Shown: positions 1 to 6,482 of the stretch, piece after piece
Layout of the letters: each line of letters starts with the position of its first letter
How positions within the stretch are numbered: the stretch's first letter is position 1
From: SLSG01 sp041690235
Lineage (GTDB): Bacteria > Bacteroidota > Bacteroidia > Bacteroidales > UBA7960
Assembly (NCBI GenBank): GCA_041690235.1
Contig: JAWLHS010000100.1
Span: 1 to 8,459, forward strand
Length of the DNA: 8,459 nt
Direction: 5' to 3'
Program-made: the position numbers and the translations under genes
The notes under the pieces: generated by a model
The model's database searches: none
The model's input: the letters and a program-made list of their open reading frames with translations, nothing else
Told to the model about the DNA's origin: nothing

Positions 1-1
1 T

Positions 2-2542
2 GAGCCTGCCTGGTTTGCCAACGACAGCATCTCCCGGGACGTGCTTTCCATGCCCCTCGACGATGCCATGGGAGCCATCCTGTCCGGACGCCAGGTGATC
101 TCCACCCCCTTTCACGATCACCTCATTTTGTTGCCCCGGGAAGAATCCGTCACCTACCTTGAGCAGAGCGCTGATGATAGGCGATTGATCGGGAATCCTT
201 TCGAGTTTGGAAAATACGGACGCGCATCCGTTTCGGGGAAGGTGGTTGACGGGCAAACCGGGGAGGAGCTCGTCGGGGTCCTGGTTTATGTCGAGGACCT
301 TGCAACAGGAACCACCACCGATGTGGACGGGGACTATTCGCTGGACCTGCCGGTGGGCGAGCACGAATTAAAGGTGACTTACGTGGGTTATGAGCCTTAC
401 CAGGTTGACATCAATCTGGTTTCTCCGGGGGAACTGCCCATTTTGCTTATGAGCGAAAGCAGGATGCTGGACGTGGTGACCATAACGGCCCGAAGGCGGG
501 ATTCCAATGTTTCCCAGACACAGATGAGCCTGATTCGCATGGATGCACAAGCCTTGTCGCAGCTCCCGACGACCATGGGCGAAAGAGACATCATACAAAG
601 CCTCACCCTCCTTCCCGGCATACAGTCCGTCGGTGAGTTCGGAACAGGCTTTCATGTCCGGGGCGGCAGTGCGGACCAGAACCTGATCCTGCTCGAAGGG
701 GTGCCACTGTTTAACTCTTCCCATTTGTTTGGACTGACTTCCCTGGTGAATCCGGACATGGTGAACGAGGTAAGCCTGACCAAAGCGGGCATTCCGGCCA
801 AATTCGGTGAGCGCTCCGCCTCGGTGATGGATATCCGTCTGGGGGGAAGAAACAGTGATGAATTTTCAGTAAACGGCGGACTGGGTCTGTTGAGCAGTCG
901 CCTGAGCATACAAACCCCTTTGCCCGTTGAGGGCGGCTATGCCCTCTTTGGCGGCCGCTCGTCCTATTCGAACGAATTCCTGCACAGAATGCCGGACGAG
1001 GACCTGATGAACAGTTCGGCCCGGTTCTACGACTTCACCGGCCTGGTGGTCACGCCCGTACGAAAGAATCACAACATCACCCTTTTTGGCTATCTGAGCC
1101 GTGACGGCTTTGCCTTCAGTGACAATATGGATTATGATTACGGCAGCCGGCTCGGGTCTTTCAGGTGGAACGCGGTTTTTTTGCAGAAGTTTCTGTCCAC
1201 CCTGCTGATCGGGCACAGCGATTATACCTACCAGGTGACGGGAACCAGCAAATTGAATCCGAACAATGCATTTGACCTGGATTCAAAGATCCGGTACAAC
1301 AACATCAGGTGGAACATCAATTATTACCATACCCCCGAAAACACGATTGAGGCCGGTGTCAACGCCATGCGATATGTCCTTGATCCCGGCTCAATGTCTC
1401 CTTCGGGCAGTGAATCCACCGTGGCGAACTTCAGCCTGGACCAGGAGAAGGCGGTGGAGCTGGCCGCTTACATCAGCGGAAATTTCCGAATCAGTCCCTC
1501 ATTTGCCGCAGAGCTGGGCCTGCGGTTTTCACAGTACTATAAACTGGGACCCGGGGTGTCGAATGTGTATGAAGACAACCAGCCGCGGTCCATTTTTAAT
1601 GTGGTTGACTCGGTCAGCTATGGCATGAACGAGGTCATGGCATCCTACAACGGACTGGAACCAAGACTCAGCTTGCGCTACCAGGTCAATCCCCTTATGT
1701 CCCTCAAACTCAGCTACAGCAGAATCAACCAATACATCAACGTGGTGTCCAATACATCAGTGCCCACCCCTTCCGATGTATGGTACCTGGCCGATGAATT
1801 TCAGTCACCCATGAAAAGCGATCAGCTCGCCTTTGGCTTGTTCAGAAACCTGTTTGAAAACACCCTGGAAACATCCCTCGAGGTTTATGCCAAGCAATTG
1901 CAACACAATCTTGAACCACGGAACAATGCCACCATACTTCTGAATCCATCCCTGGAAACCGATTTGCTGGACGCAAAAGGACAAAGCTATGGGGCAGAGC
2001 TTTACCTGAAAAAGCTTTCCGGGTCCCTGACCGGCTGGATCAGCTACACCTACTCCCGCTCTTTCAGGCAAACCCACAGCCGTTTTCTTGAGGACCAGAT
2101 CAATGCCAACTCCGCCTTCCCGGCCAATTTTGACCAGCCCCATAACCTCGTGGTGAATGCCAACTACAACCTGACAAGAAGGTGGCGGCTCGGCGGGACA
2201 TTTACCTATAACAGCGGTCGGCCGGTTACCTACCCGGAAAGCGTATATGTCCACGACGGCAATTTGATTACCTACTTCTCTGAGCGCAACAAATACCGTT
2301 TACCAAACTACCATCGCCTGGACTTGTCGCTGAGTTTTGACGGAAGCCTGCGCAAGGACCGGAGGTGGAAGAGCCATTGGACCATCTCCCTGGTGAATGT
2401 CTACGGGCGCAAGAACGTTTATTCAAGCTTTTATGAAAAAACCGAACCATCCCCCTCGAACGACTATCAGCGGTACACCCACTATAAGCTATACATCATC
2501 GGCAGGCCATTGCCCACGATCACCTATAACTTCTCATTTTAA
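2..2542 (+). CDS. TonB-dependent receptor of the DUF4249-linked class, 5'-truncated by the window edge
   Basis: This is an outer-membrane beta-barrel receptor that would import a ligand using TonB/ExbBD energy; the ligand is unknown. The reading frame is open from base 2 with no stop, so the gene starts upstream; the GTG at 41 is internal. Of 846 visible residues, about 1-45 look like the end of an STN (secretin/TonB N-terminal) domain. Residues 76-155 are a carboxypeptidase-regulatory-like fold (VSGKVVDGQTGEEL, then DVDGDYSL and VTYVGYEPY). Residues about 170-285 are the plug, with IIQSLTLLPGIQSV, FHVRGGSADQNLILLEGVPLF and IPAKFGERSASVMDIRL, the signature of the receptor class paired with DUF4249 lipoproteins. 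The rest is beta-barrel, ending in YNFSF with the terminal Phe typical of outer-membrane proteins. The lipoprotein gene follows after 10 bases. The family call is firm; calling the N-terminal remnant STN is less certain. Confidence 0.93.
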   Translation, partial: EPAWFANDSISRDVLSMPLDDAMGAILSGRQVISTPFHDHLILLPREESVTYLEQSADDRRLIGNPFEFGKYGRASVSGKVVDGQTGEELVGVLVYVEDLATGTTTDVDGDYSLDLPVGEHELKVTYVGYEPYQVDINLVSPGELPILLMSESRMLDVVTITARRRDSNVSQTQMSLIRMDAQALSQLPTTMGERDIIQSLTLLPGIQSVGEFGTGFHVRGGSADQNLILLEGVPLFNSSHLFGLTSLVNPDMVNEVSLTKAGIPAKFGERSASVMDIRLGGRNSDEFSVNGGLGLLSSRLSIQTPLPVEGGYALFGGRSSYSNEFLHRMPDEDLMNSSARFYDFTGLVVTPVRKNHNITLFGYLSRDGFAFSDNMDYDYGSRLGSFRWNAVFLQKFLSTLLIGHSDYTYQVTGTSKLNPNNAFDLDSKIRYNNIRWNINYYHTPENTIEAGVNAMRYVLDPGSMSPSGSESTVANFSLDQEKAVELAAYISGNFRISPSFAAELGLRFSQYYKLGPGVSNVYEDNQPRSIFNVVDSVSYGMNEVMASYNGLEPRLSLRYQVNPLMSLKLSYSRINQYINVVSNTSVPTPSDVWYLADEFQSPMKSDQLAFGLFRNLFENTLETSLEVYAKQLQHNLEPRNNATILLNPSLETDLLDAKGQSYGAELYLKKLSGSLTGWISYTYSRSFRQTHSRFLEDQINANSAFPANFDQPHNLVVNANYNLTRRWRLGGTFTYNSGRPVTYPESVYVHDGNLITYFSERNKYRLPNYHRLDLSLSFDGSLRKDRRWKSHWTISLVNVYGRKNVYSSFYEKTEPSPSNDYQRYTHYKLYIIGRPLPTITYNFSF

Positions 2543-2552
2543 ATCGGGCTTT

Positions 2553-3626
2553 ATGAAATTTCCCGTCCGGATTCTTTTTTTTATTGCAGCAATCATCCTG
2601 ATCAGCGGTTGCAAGGAGGTGTTTTATCCTGAAATTGAGCCTTCCGCGCCCATAGTGGTCGTTGAAGGCCTGATTACGGACCAGCCGGGCCCCTATGAGA
2701 TTCGTCTGACCTATACGTCCGATTACTATAGCGGTACCTTTGCCCAACCCATTGAAAATGCCGGGGTTTGGGTGCTGGAAGAGGGAGGGGAGAGCCACCG
2801 GTTTACCGAAGTGCGTCCGGGCTATTACAGATCGCCGGCCCAGTTGCAGGGGGTCGCCGGGAAAACCTATATCCTTGAGTTTGAAACGACGGATGGAATG
2901 ACTTACCGCTCCAAACCACAGACCCTGCTGCCTCCTTTTGAGCCGGGCGACATGCTGGGAAAGGAATCCATCCGGACAACAACCCGTGAGTCGACCAGCG
3001 GAGAGTTGATCATCACTGAAAGGGCAGGGGTGGATGCCTCCCTGCAGTTGACCGATTATGCCGACAATCCGGCAAACATCCGGTTCAAGTCTGAAGTCAA
3101 ACTGCTCTATGTTTCGGAAGTAATCGTCGGAGGCGTTCCGGAAAAGGAGTATTGCTGGAAGGAGATGAGGCGGTTTGAGGGCATTGACAACATCAACCTG
3201 CCCACCGCCAGCAACCAGCCGGGGGATGTAAGCAACAATGTGGTGGCATTCCTTCCGCATGATAAGGAGGAATATTTTCTCGACTACTTTGATTTTCTGC
3301 AAACCCTGGCCATCAAAGTAAGGGTCTTCAGCCTGAACAACGATGCCTATAACTATTACCTTGAGCTGCATAAGCAACTGACCTCCGACGGCAGCATATT
3401 TGCCCCGATTCCGTCCCAAATGTCTAGTAATATTTACTGTGTAACCGATGCAAACCGGGCGGCCGCCGGCTTGTTTGAAACCAGCTCGGTAGGCAGCCGG
3501 GCTTATATCCTCAGGCAGCCGCCCCATGTGGATTCCATTCTTTTTGAGCCTACCGGCGGATACGACGAGATTCCGGGCACTGCCGGCTGCTCCCTGGCCG
3601 AAACACCCCCATTTTGGATTTATTAA
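2553..3626 (+). CDS. DUF4249-type outer-membrane/surface lipoprotein
   Basis: This is a 357-residue lipoprotein, very likely the partner of the receptor encoded immediately upstream. The ATG at 2553 is chosen because it begins a textbook lipoprotein signal (MKFPVRILFF..., lipobox ISGC with Cys20). The frame is open back to 2397, but that extension would lie inside the receptor gene. Residues about 30-130 match the DUF4249 N-terminal beta region (PIVVVEGLITDQPGPYEIRL, then a GYYRSP stretch and VAGKTYILEF). YCW at 200-202, SNIYC at 292-296 followed by AAAGLFETSSVG, and the C-terminal PPFW are also typical of the family. Mature cysteines are Cys20 (lipidated), 201, 296 and 346. DUF4249 proteins have no established biochemical role. 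Pairing with this receptor class suggests a ligand-capture or lid function analogous to SusD, but that is inference. The gene ends in TAATG, overlapping the next start. Confidence 0.9.
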   Translation: MKFPVRILFFIAAIILISGCKEVFYPEIEPSAPIVVVEGLITDQPGPYEIRLTYTSDYYSGTFAQPIENAGVWVLEEGGESHRFTEVRPGYYRSPAQLQGVAGKTYILEFETTDGMTYRSKPQTLLPPFEPGDMLGKESIRTTTRESTSGELIITERAGVDASLQLTDYADNPANIRFKSEVKLLYVSEVIVGGVPEKEYCWKEMRRFEGIDNINLPTASNQPGDVSNNVVAFLPHDKEEYFLDYFDFLQTLAIKVRVFSLNNDAYNYYLELHKQLTSDGSIFAPIPSQMSSNIYCVTDANRAAAGLFETSSVGSRAYILRQPPHVDSILFEPTGGYDEIPGTAGCSLAETPPFWIY

Positions 3627-3628
3627 TG
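3624..3628 (+). promoter_or_regulatory. TAATG stop/start overlap (termination-reinitiation site)
   Basis: The TAA stop of the lipoprotein gene (3624-3626) shares its last A with the ATG at 3626. This arrangement typically lets a terminating ribosome reinitiate on the next gene and supports 3626 as the real start over the TTG at 3614. Two more in-frame ATGs (3632, 3635) follow at once, so the exact initiation codon could be any of these three. Confidence 0.7.
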
Positions 3629-5497
3629 CTTATGATGCGTACTATTTGTTGTTTCATTGGTTTTCTTGGTTTTATTCTGATTGCCATCCCCGCAGCGGGC
3701 TCAGAGGGGTCGACAGGAATGGAGATACATAACCTTCCTTCGGAGGACCTGTATGTCCATACAGACAAGGATGTTTATTTTGCCGGGGACCGCCTTTTTT
3801 TCAAGGTGTACCTGCTTTCCGGCAGCTCCCGGGAAAATGAATTGCAGAGCCGGGTCATGTACCTGTCCCTGGCCGGAGCGGACGGCGCCATCGTGAATAA
3901 GCTGGAATTGTATTTCCGGGATGAGACGGCCGTTGGCAGTGTGTTGATCGCTGATACCCTCAAAACGGGCATGTACCAGTTATCGGCCTGGACCAATACG
4001 ATGTTGATTGCCGAAACCCCGGTTTTTGCACGGCAAATCGTTGTGTTGAACCGGTTTGATGCGGAAATCCGGTCCTTTATGATGGAACACACCGCCTTTC
4101 CTTTGGAGGAATCGGCAGGGGGAGAAGAAGACACTTTGGAGGTTGTGCCCGGTCGGCTTTTTTTGCCATCGGGTTCAACGAAACCACCGGTGGCCCCGGA
4201 GGGCTTTGGTTCGGTCGGCGGACAAGGCCTTATCCTACGAACAGATAAAGACATCTACGGCAACAGGGAGCTGGTCAGCTTGCAATTTGAACAATCGGAT
4301 GCCCTTTCCGAGGTGGCCTCGGCCTCCATATCGGTCAGCCGGGAAGAATCCCTGCTATTGAATGCCCCCAATGCCAGGTCCCTGGTTGCGGAGCCGGACC
4401 GCCTGCCGGCCGATTACTACAGGGTTCCCAAAAGACCCTATGCAAACCGCCAACCCCACATGCTGATCCTGCCAGAAAACCATGGCCCCGTGGTCAGCGG
4501 ACGCGTTGTCGACAGTCGCACGGGCGACCCGGTTTCTGAAACGGCGGTATTCCTCTCTGCCGTTGACACCCTGACCAACCTGAAATACAGCCATACCAAG
4601 GCCGACGGGTCGTTTTTCTTCCTGTTGGATGATTACCACCAGGGCAAGACCCTGTATATTTCTGTTTATGGGGACGGCAGGACCCTGGATACCCATCGGC
4701 TGGTGCTGCGGGAGAAGTTTCAACCCGCCCCGTTTACACCCTTGAAAATCATCACCCACCCGCACATCCATGCATACCTGGAAGAGGCTTTGCTGGTCAA
4801 ACGGGTTCAACGGGCGTACCGTACAGAGGCCCTTGGACTGACTGCCATTGAGCGGGGCACTGCGGTTTCCCCGCCTCCCGTTTTATACCACACCCCCACA
4901 CACACCATTCGAATGGCCAACTATTTGCCCCTGGATAACCTCCTTGAAATCGCCAACGAGATCGTTCCCAACCTCCGGATTCGCGAGCAGGGCGGTAGAT
5001 TTATTGCCAGGATGATCAATTCCCGGTCGGCCGTATTTTTTGCCGATGCACCGATTTTTTTCATGAATGGTGTTTGGGTGCCGGATATTGACGAATTGGC
5101 CGCATTGTCCTCCGATGACATTAGCCGCATAGAGGTGCTGAGCCGTCCCTGGCTGTTCGGGAACCTGGCCTTCTTTGGCATCGCAAGCATTTTCAACCAG
5201 GGAGATCTGCATGACATCCCGGTGCATTCCGGGGCCAGGCGCATCCAGGGAAACCCAATTCCTGAAGTGTTTGCCTTCGACCCGCTTTTGCATGCCGGTG
5301 CGGAGCCTTCCCCTGCAAACACCCCCGACTTCAGGGAGACCTTGTTTTGGGATCCCGAAATGGCGCTGGAGAACGGTCGCCTGTCCGATTTGACTTTTTC
5401 AACCGGCGATCTGCCAGGCAGGTATTCCATTAAAGTCGAGGGACTGACGAAAAGTGGCATGCCTTTTTCACAAACGAACACAATAACCGTCGAATGA
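3626..5497 (+). CDS. Secreted MG2-domain protein with carboxypeptidase-regulatory-like and barrel-less TonB-plug-like regions
   Basis: The 623-residue product starts with a hydrophobic export signal (CCFIGFLGFILIAIPAAG, residues 8-25) lacking a lipobox, so periplasmic release or envelope association is expected. Residues about 40-140 resemble the MG2 macroglobulin domain of Bacteroidota secreted proteins: DLYVHTDKDVYFAGDRLFFK, then SRVMYLSL and LKTGMYQLSAWTNTM. A second macroglobulin-like segment follows (ILRTDKDIYGNRELVSLQF, 203-221). Residues about 288-365 look like a carboxypeptidase-regulatory fold (VVSGRVVDSRTGDPVSET). Residues about 430-527 resemble a TonB plug (YLPLDNLLEIANEIVPNLRI, then NGVWVPDIDELAAL, ISRIEVLSRPWLFG and FFGIASIF) but no barrel follows. 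The C-terminus (ETLFWDPEM, then FSTGDLPGRYSIKVEGLTKSG) has the usual closing beta domain of this family, so the protein looks complete. No macroglobulin thioester motif (CxEQ) is present. The function is unknown; an accessory to the upstream receptor pair is inferred from the coupled gene order. Confidence 0.82.
   Translation: MLMMRTICCFIGFLGFILIAIPAAGSEGSTGMEIHNLPSEDLYVHTDKDVYFAGDRLFFKVYLLSGSSRENELQSRVMYLSLAGADGAIVNKLELYFRDETAVGSVLIADTLKTGMYQLSAWTNTMLIAETPVFARQIVVLNRFDAEIRSFMMEHTAFPLEESAGGEEDTLEVVPGRLFLPSGSTKPPVAPEGFGSVGGQGLILRTDKDIYGNRELVSLQFEQSDALSEVASASISVSREESLLLNAPNARSLVAEPDRLPADYYRVPKRPYANRQPHMLILPENHGPVVSGRVVDSRTGDPVSETAVFLSAVDTLTNLKYSHTKADGSFFFLLDDYHQGKTLYISVYGDGRTLDTHRLVLREKFQPAPFTPLKIITHPHIHAYLEEALLVKRVQRAYRTEALGLTAIERGTAVSPPPVLYHTPTHTIRMANYLPLDNLLEIANEIVPNLRIREQGGRFIARMINSRSAVFFADAPIFFMNGVWVPDIDELAALSSDDISRIEVLSRPWLFGNLAFFGIASIFNQGDLHDIPVHSGARRIQGNPIPEVFAFDPLLHAGAEPSPANTPDFRETLFWDPEMALENGRLSDLTFSTGDLPGRYSIKVEGLTKSGMPFSQTNTITVE
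5494..5497 (+). promoter_or_regulatory. ATGA start/stop overlap (translational coupling)
   Basis: The ATG at 5494 overlaps the TGA stop (5495-5497) of the preceding gene, the classic four-base coupling arrangement. A second ATG directly follows at 5497, so the downstream protein may begin with one or two Met residues. No obvious Shine-Dalgarno sequence is needed or seen, consistent with Bacteroidota. Confidence 0.7.
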
Positions 5498-6231
5498 TGA
5501 GCAGAACACATATCGGATCCGCAGTTCTAACCGCCGTCCTGGTGATGTTTTTTTTCGTCGGATGGGCACAGCCGGTTGACCGGAACCAGATCATCAGGGA
5601 GTTGGGAGAACCCAGGTTATACGGAGAGGTTTACAATACCGAGATTCCCACCCATGGCAGCCCGTTTCTTTTCCCGGAGTGGGCAGAAGGCAGTATATTG
5701 CTCTCCAGCGGGGAAGTGGCCAGGGACAAGATGCTCAGGTACAACGGGTTAATGGATGAGCTTTTCTGGTTCAATCCCGACAATAACTCCAGCGTTATTC
5801 TTGACAAATGGGCCGTCAGCGGATTTTCCATCCCGGACCCGCTGACGGGAGATTCACTGAATTTTCGCAGGCTGACTCTTCAATTGCCTTATTCCACGGG
5901 TCAATCCGAAGCATTTGCCGAGGTTTTGTACGAAGGAGACTTTGCGCTGTTTGTACACCGGCGCATTGAGGAGGACGGCAAGCATGTGGTGTTTCGCAAC
6001 AACCGCCGCGTGGAACTCCCTTCTCTGAAGCACAAACCGATTTACCTGATCAAGCTGCCTGGCCACGGACTGGTGCAGATCACCAGGATGAGGAAATCTT
6101 TTTTTTACGACCTGTTGCCCGGTATGCGCGATGCCATGCGCCAGGCCCTTTCCAACCACCCTTCCCGTCTTGGAAATGAGAGAGCATTGATCGATGCAGT
6201 CCGCGCCATTGATGCCGTAGATCGTCTGTAG
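5494..6231 (+). CDS. Secreted protein of unknown function, fourth gene of the operon
   Basis: The product is 245 residues. It begins with a signal peptide: a hydrophobic core AVLTAVLVMFFFVGW followed by AQ, a typical signal peptidase I site near residues 26-27, leaving a mature protein of about 220 residues. I do not recognise a named domain. The central part (EWAEGSILLSSGEVARDKMLRYNG..., then DELFWF) and the C-terminus (PIYLIKLPGHGLVQITRMRKSFFYDLLPG, then a helical segment) resemble uncharacterised exported Bacteroidota proteins with a G-x-I-x-L-x-x-G-E...LRYN...DEL pattern; this is from memory of the family style, not a search. There are no cysteines after the signal and no transmembrane segments, so it is probably a soluble periplasmic or surface beta-rich protein. 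The four-base overlap with the MG2 gene puts it in the same operon. Its role cannot be deduced from sequence. Confidence 0.8.
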   Translation: MMSRTHIGSAVLTAVLVMFFFVGWAQPVDRNQIIRELGEPRLYGEVYNTEIPTHGSPFLFPEWAEGSILLSSGEVARDKMLRYNGLMDELFWFNPDNNSSVILDKWAVSGFSIPDPLTGDSLNFRRLTLQLPYSTGQSEAFAEVLYEGDFALFVHRRIEEDGKHVVFRNNRRVELPSLKHKPIYLIKLPGHGLVQITRMRKSFFYDLLPGMRDAMRQALSNHPSRLGNERALIDAVRAIDAVDRL

Positions 6232-6286
6232 ACTCACCCACCGCCTTAAGGACCAATGGTTTTCGTCAGGCTCCTTGCCCTTTCCC

Positions 6287-6310
6287 GGTTCACCGGGTGT
6301 CCCGGGAACC
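6287..6310 (+). terminator. GC-rich hairpin, candidate terminator or mRNA 3' stabiliser
   Basis: GGTTC (6287-6291) pairs with GAACC (6306-6310) and CCGGG (6293-6297) pairs with CCCGG (6301-6305), giving a ten-pair stem with one bulged A (6292) and a TGT loop. It lies 56 bases after the stop at 6231 and before the next promoter-like element. No T-tract follows on either strand, so it is not a canonical intrinsic terminator. It could instead protect the 3' end of the operon mRNA. An alternative five-pair hairpin, CCCGG-TTCA-CCGGG (6284-6297), competes for the same bases. Confidence 0.4.
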
Positions 6311-6402
6311 ATCCACCGCCTATGAAACCTATGCCTGAACCCGTCGGTACCAGCCGGGATTCGACTGATTTCTCTGGTGTATGGCGATTCCAATTATTTT
6401 TA

Positions 6403-6410
6403 TAAATTTG
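6403..6410 (+). promoter_or_regulatory. Bacteroidota -7-type promoter element (TAAATTTG) for the SusC-like gene
   Basis: TAAATTTG matches the Bacteroidota sigma-ABfr -7 consensus TAnnTTTG exactly. It lies in an AT-rich patch (6391-6415) within an otherwise GC-richer gap, 72 bases before the ATG at 6483. No clear TTTG/TTG -33 element is seen at the expected distance (around 6376-6386 reads GGTGTATGGCG), so the promoter may be weak or activator-dependent. A transcript would begin roughly at 6415-6418. Confidence 0.5.
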
Positions 6411-6425
6411 TATCAATACCAGCCA

Positions 6426-6446
6426 GGTTAAGACCAGTTCTTAACC
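6426..6446 (+). promoter_or_regulatory. Perfect inverted repeat in the leader of the SusC-like gene (possible operator or leader hairpin)
   Basis: GGTTAAGA (6426-6433) and TCTTAACC (6439-6446) are exact reverse complements separated by CCAGT. The repeat begins 15 bases after the -7-like element and ends 36 bases before the start codon, so it sits just downstream of the predicted transcription start. A 21-bp dyad there suits a dimeric repressor operator. It could also form an eight-pair RNA hairpin in the 5' leader. Which of these applies cannot be decided from sequence. Confidence 0.5.
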
Positions 6447-6482
6447 CGAATTCACCCAATTATTCATTTAAACCAAAACAAA

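Noticed and set aside
2397..2552. N-terminal extension of the DUF4249 frame back to 2397
   Set aside because: The extra residues lie wholly within the receptor gene and would bury the lipoprotein signal peptide that begins at the ATG at 2553.
2575..2582. T8 tracts in signal-peptide codons (here and at 5548-5555) as possible phase-variation sites
   Set aside because: Runs of seven or eight Ts recur throughout the window wherever Phe-Phe is encoded by TTT (for example 1176-1182 and 6099-6106), so they reflect codon preference rather than selected contingency loci.
2520..3527. Long minus-strand open frame (335 codons) opposite the DUF4249 gene
   Set aside because: It is an antisense shadow of a well-supported gene: no recognisable domain, low-complexity shadow-like composition, and it covers the receptor/lipoprotein junction.
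3614..3625. TTG at 3614 as the start of the MG2-type protein
   Set aside because: It would add only four residues inside the preceding gene, while the ATG at 3626 makes a TAATG coupling junction and a normal signal peptide.
6238..6321. Nine-base direct repeat CCACCGCCT at 6238-6246 and 6313-6321
   Set aside because: Two short copies 75 bases apart with no further identity around them; not enough for an attachment site, an element boundary or an operator pair.
5854..6393. Minus-strand open frame extending into the intergenic region
   Set aside because: Most of it is antisense to the 245-residue secreted protein gene, and the translated product shows no signal peptide, domain or plausible promoter.
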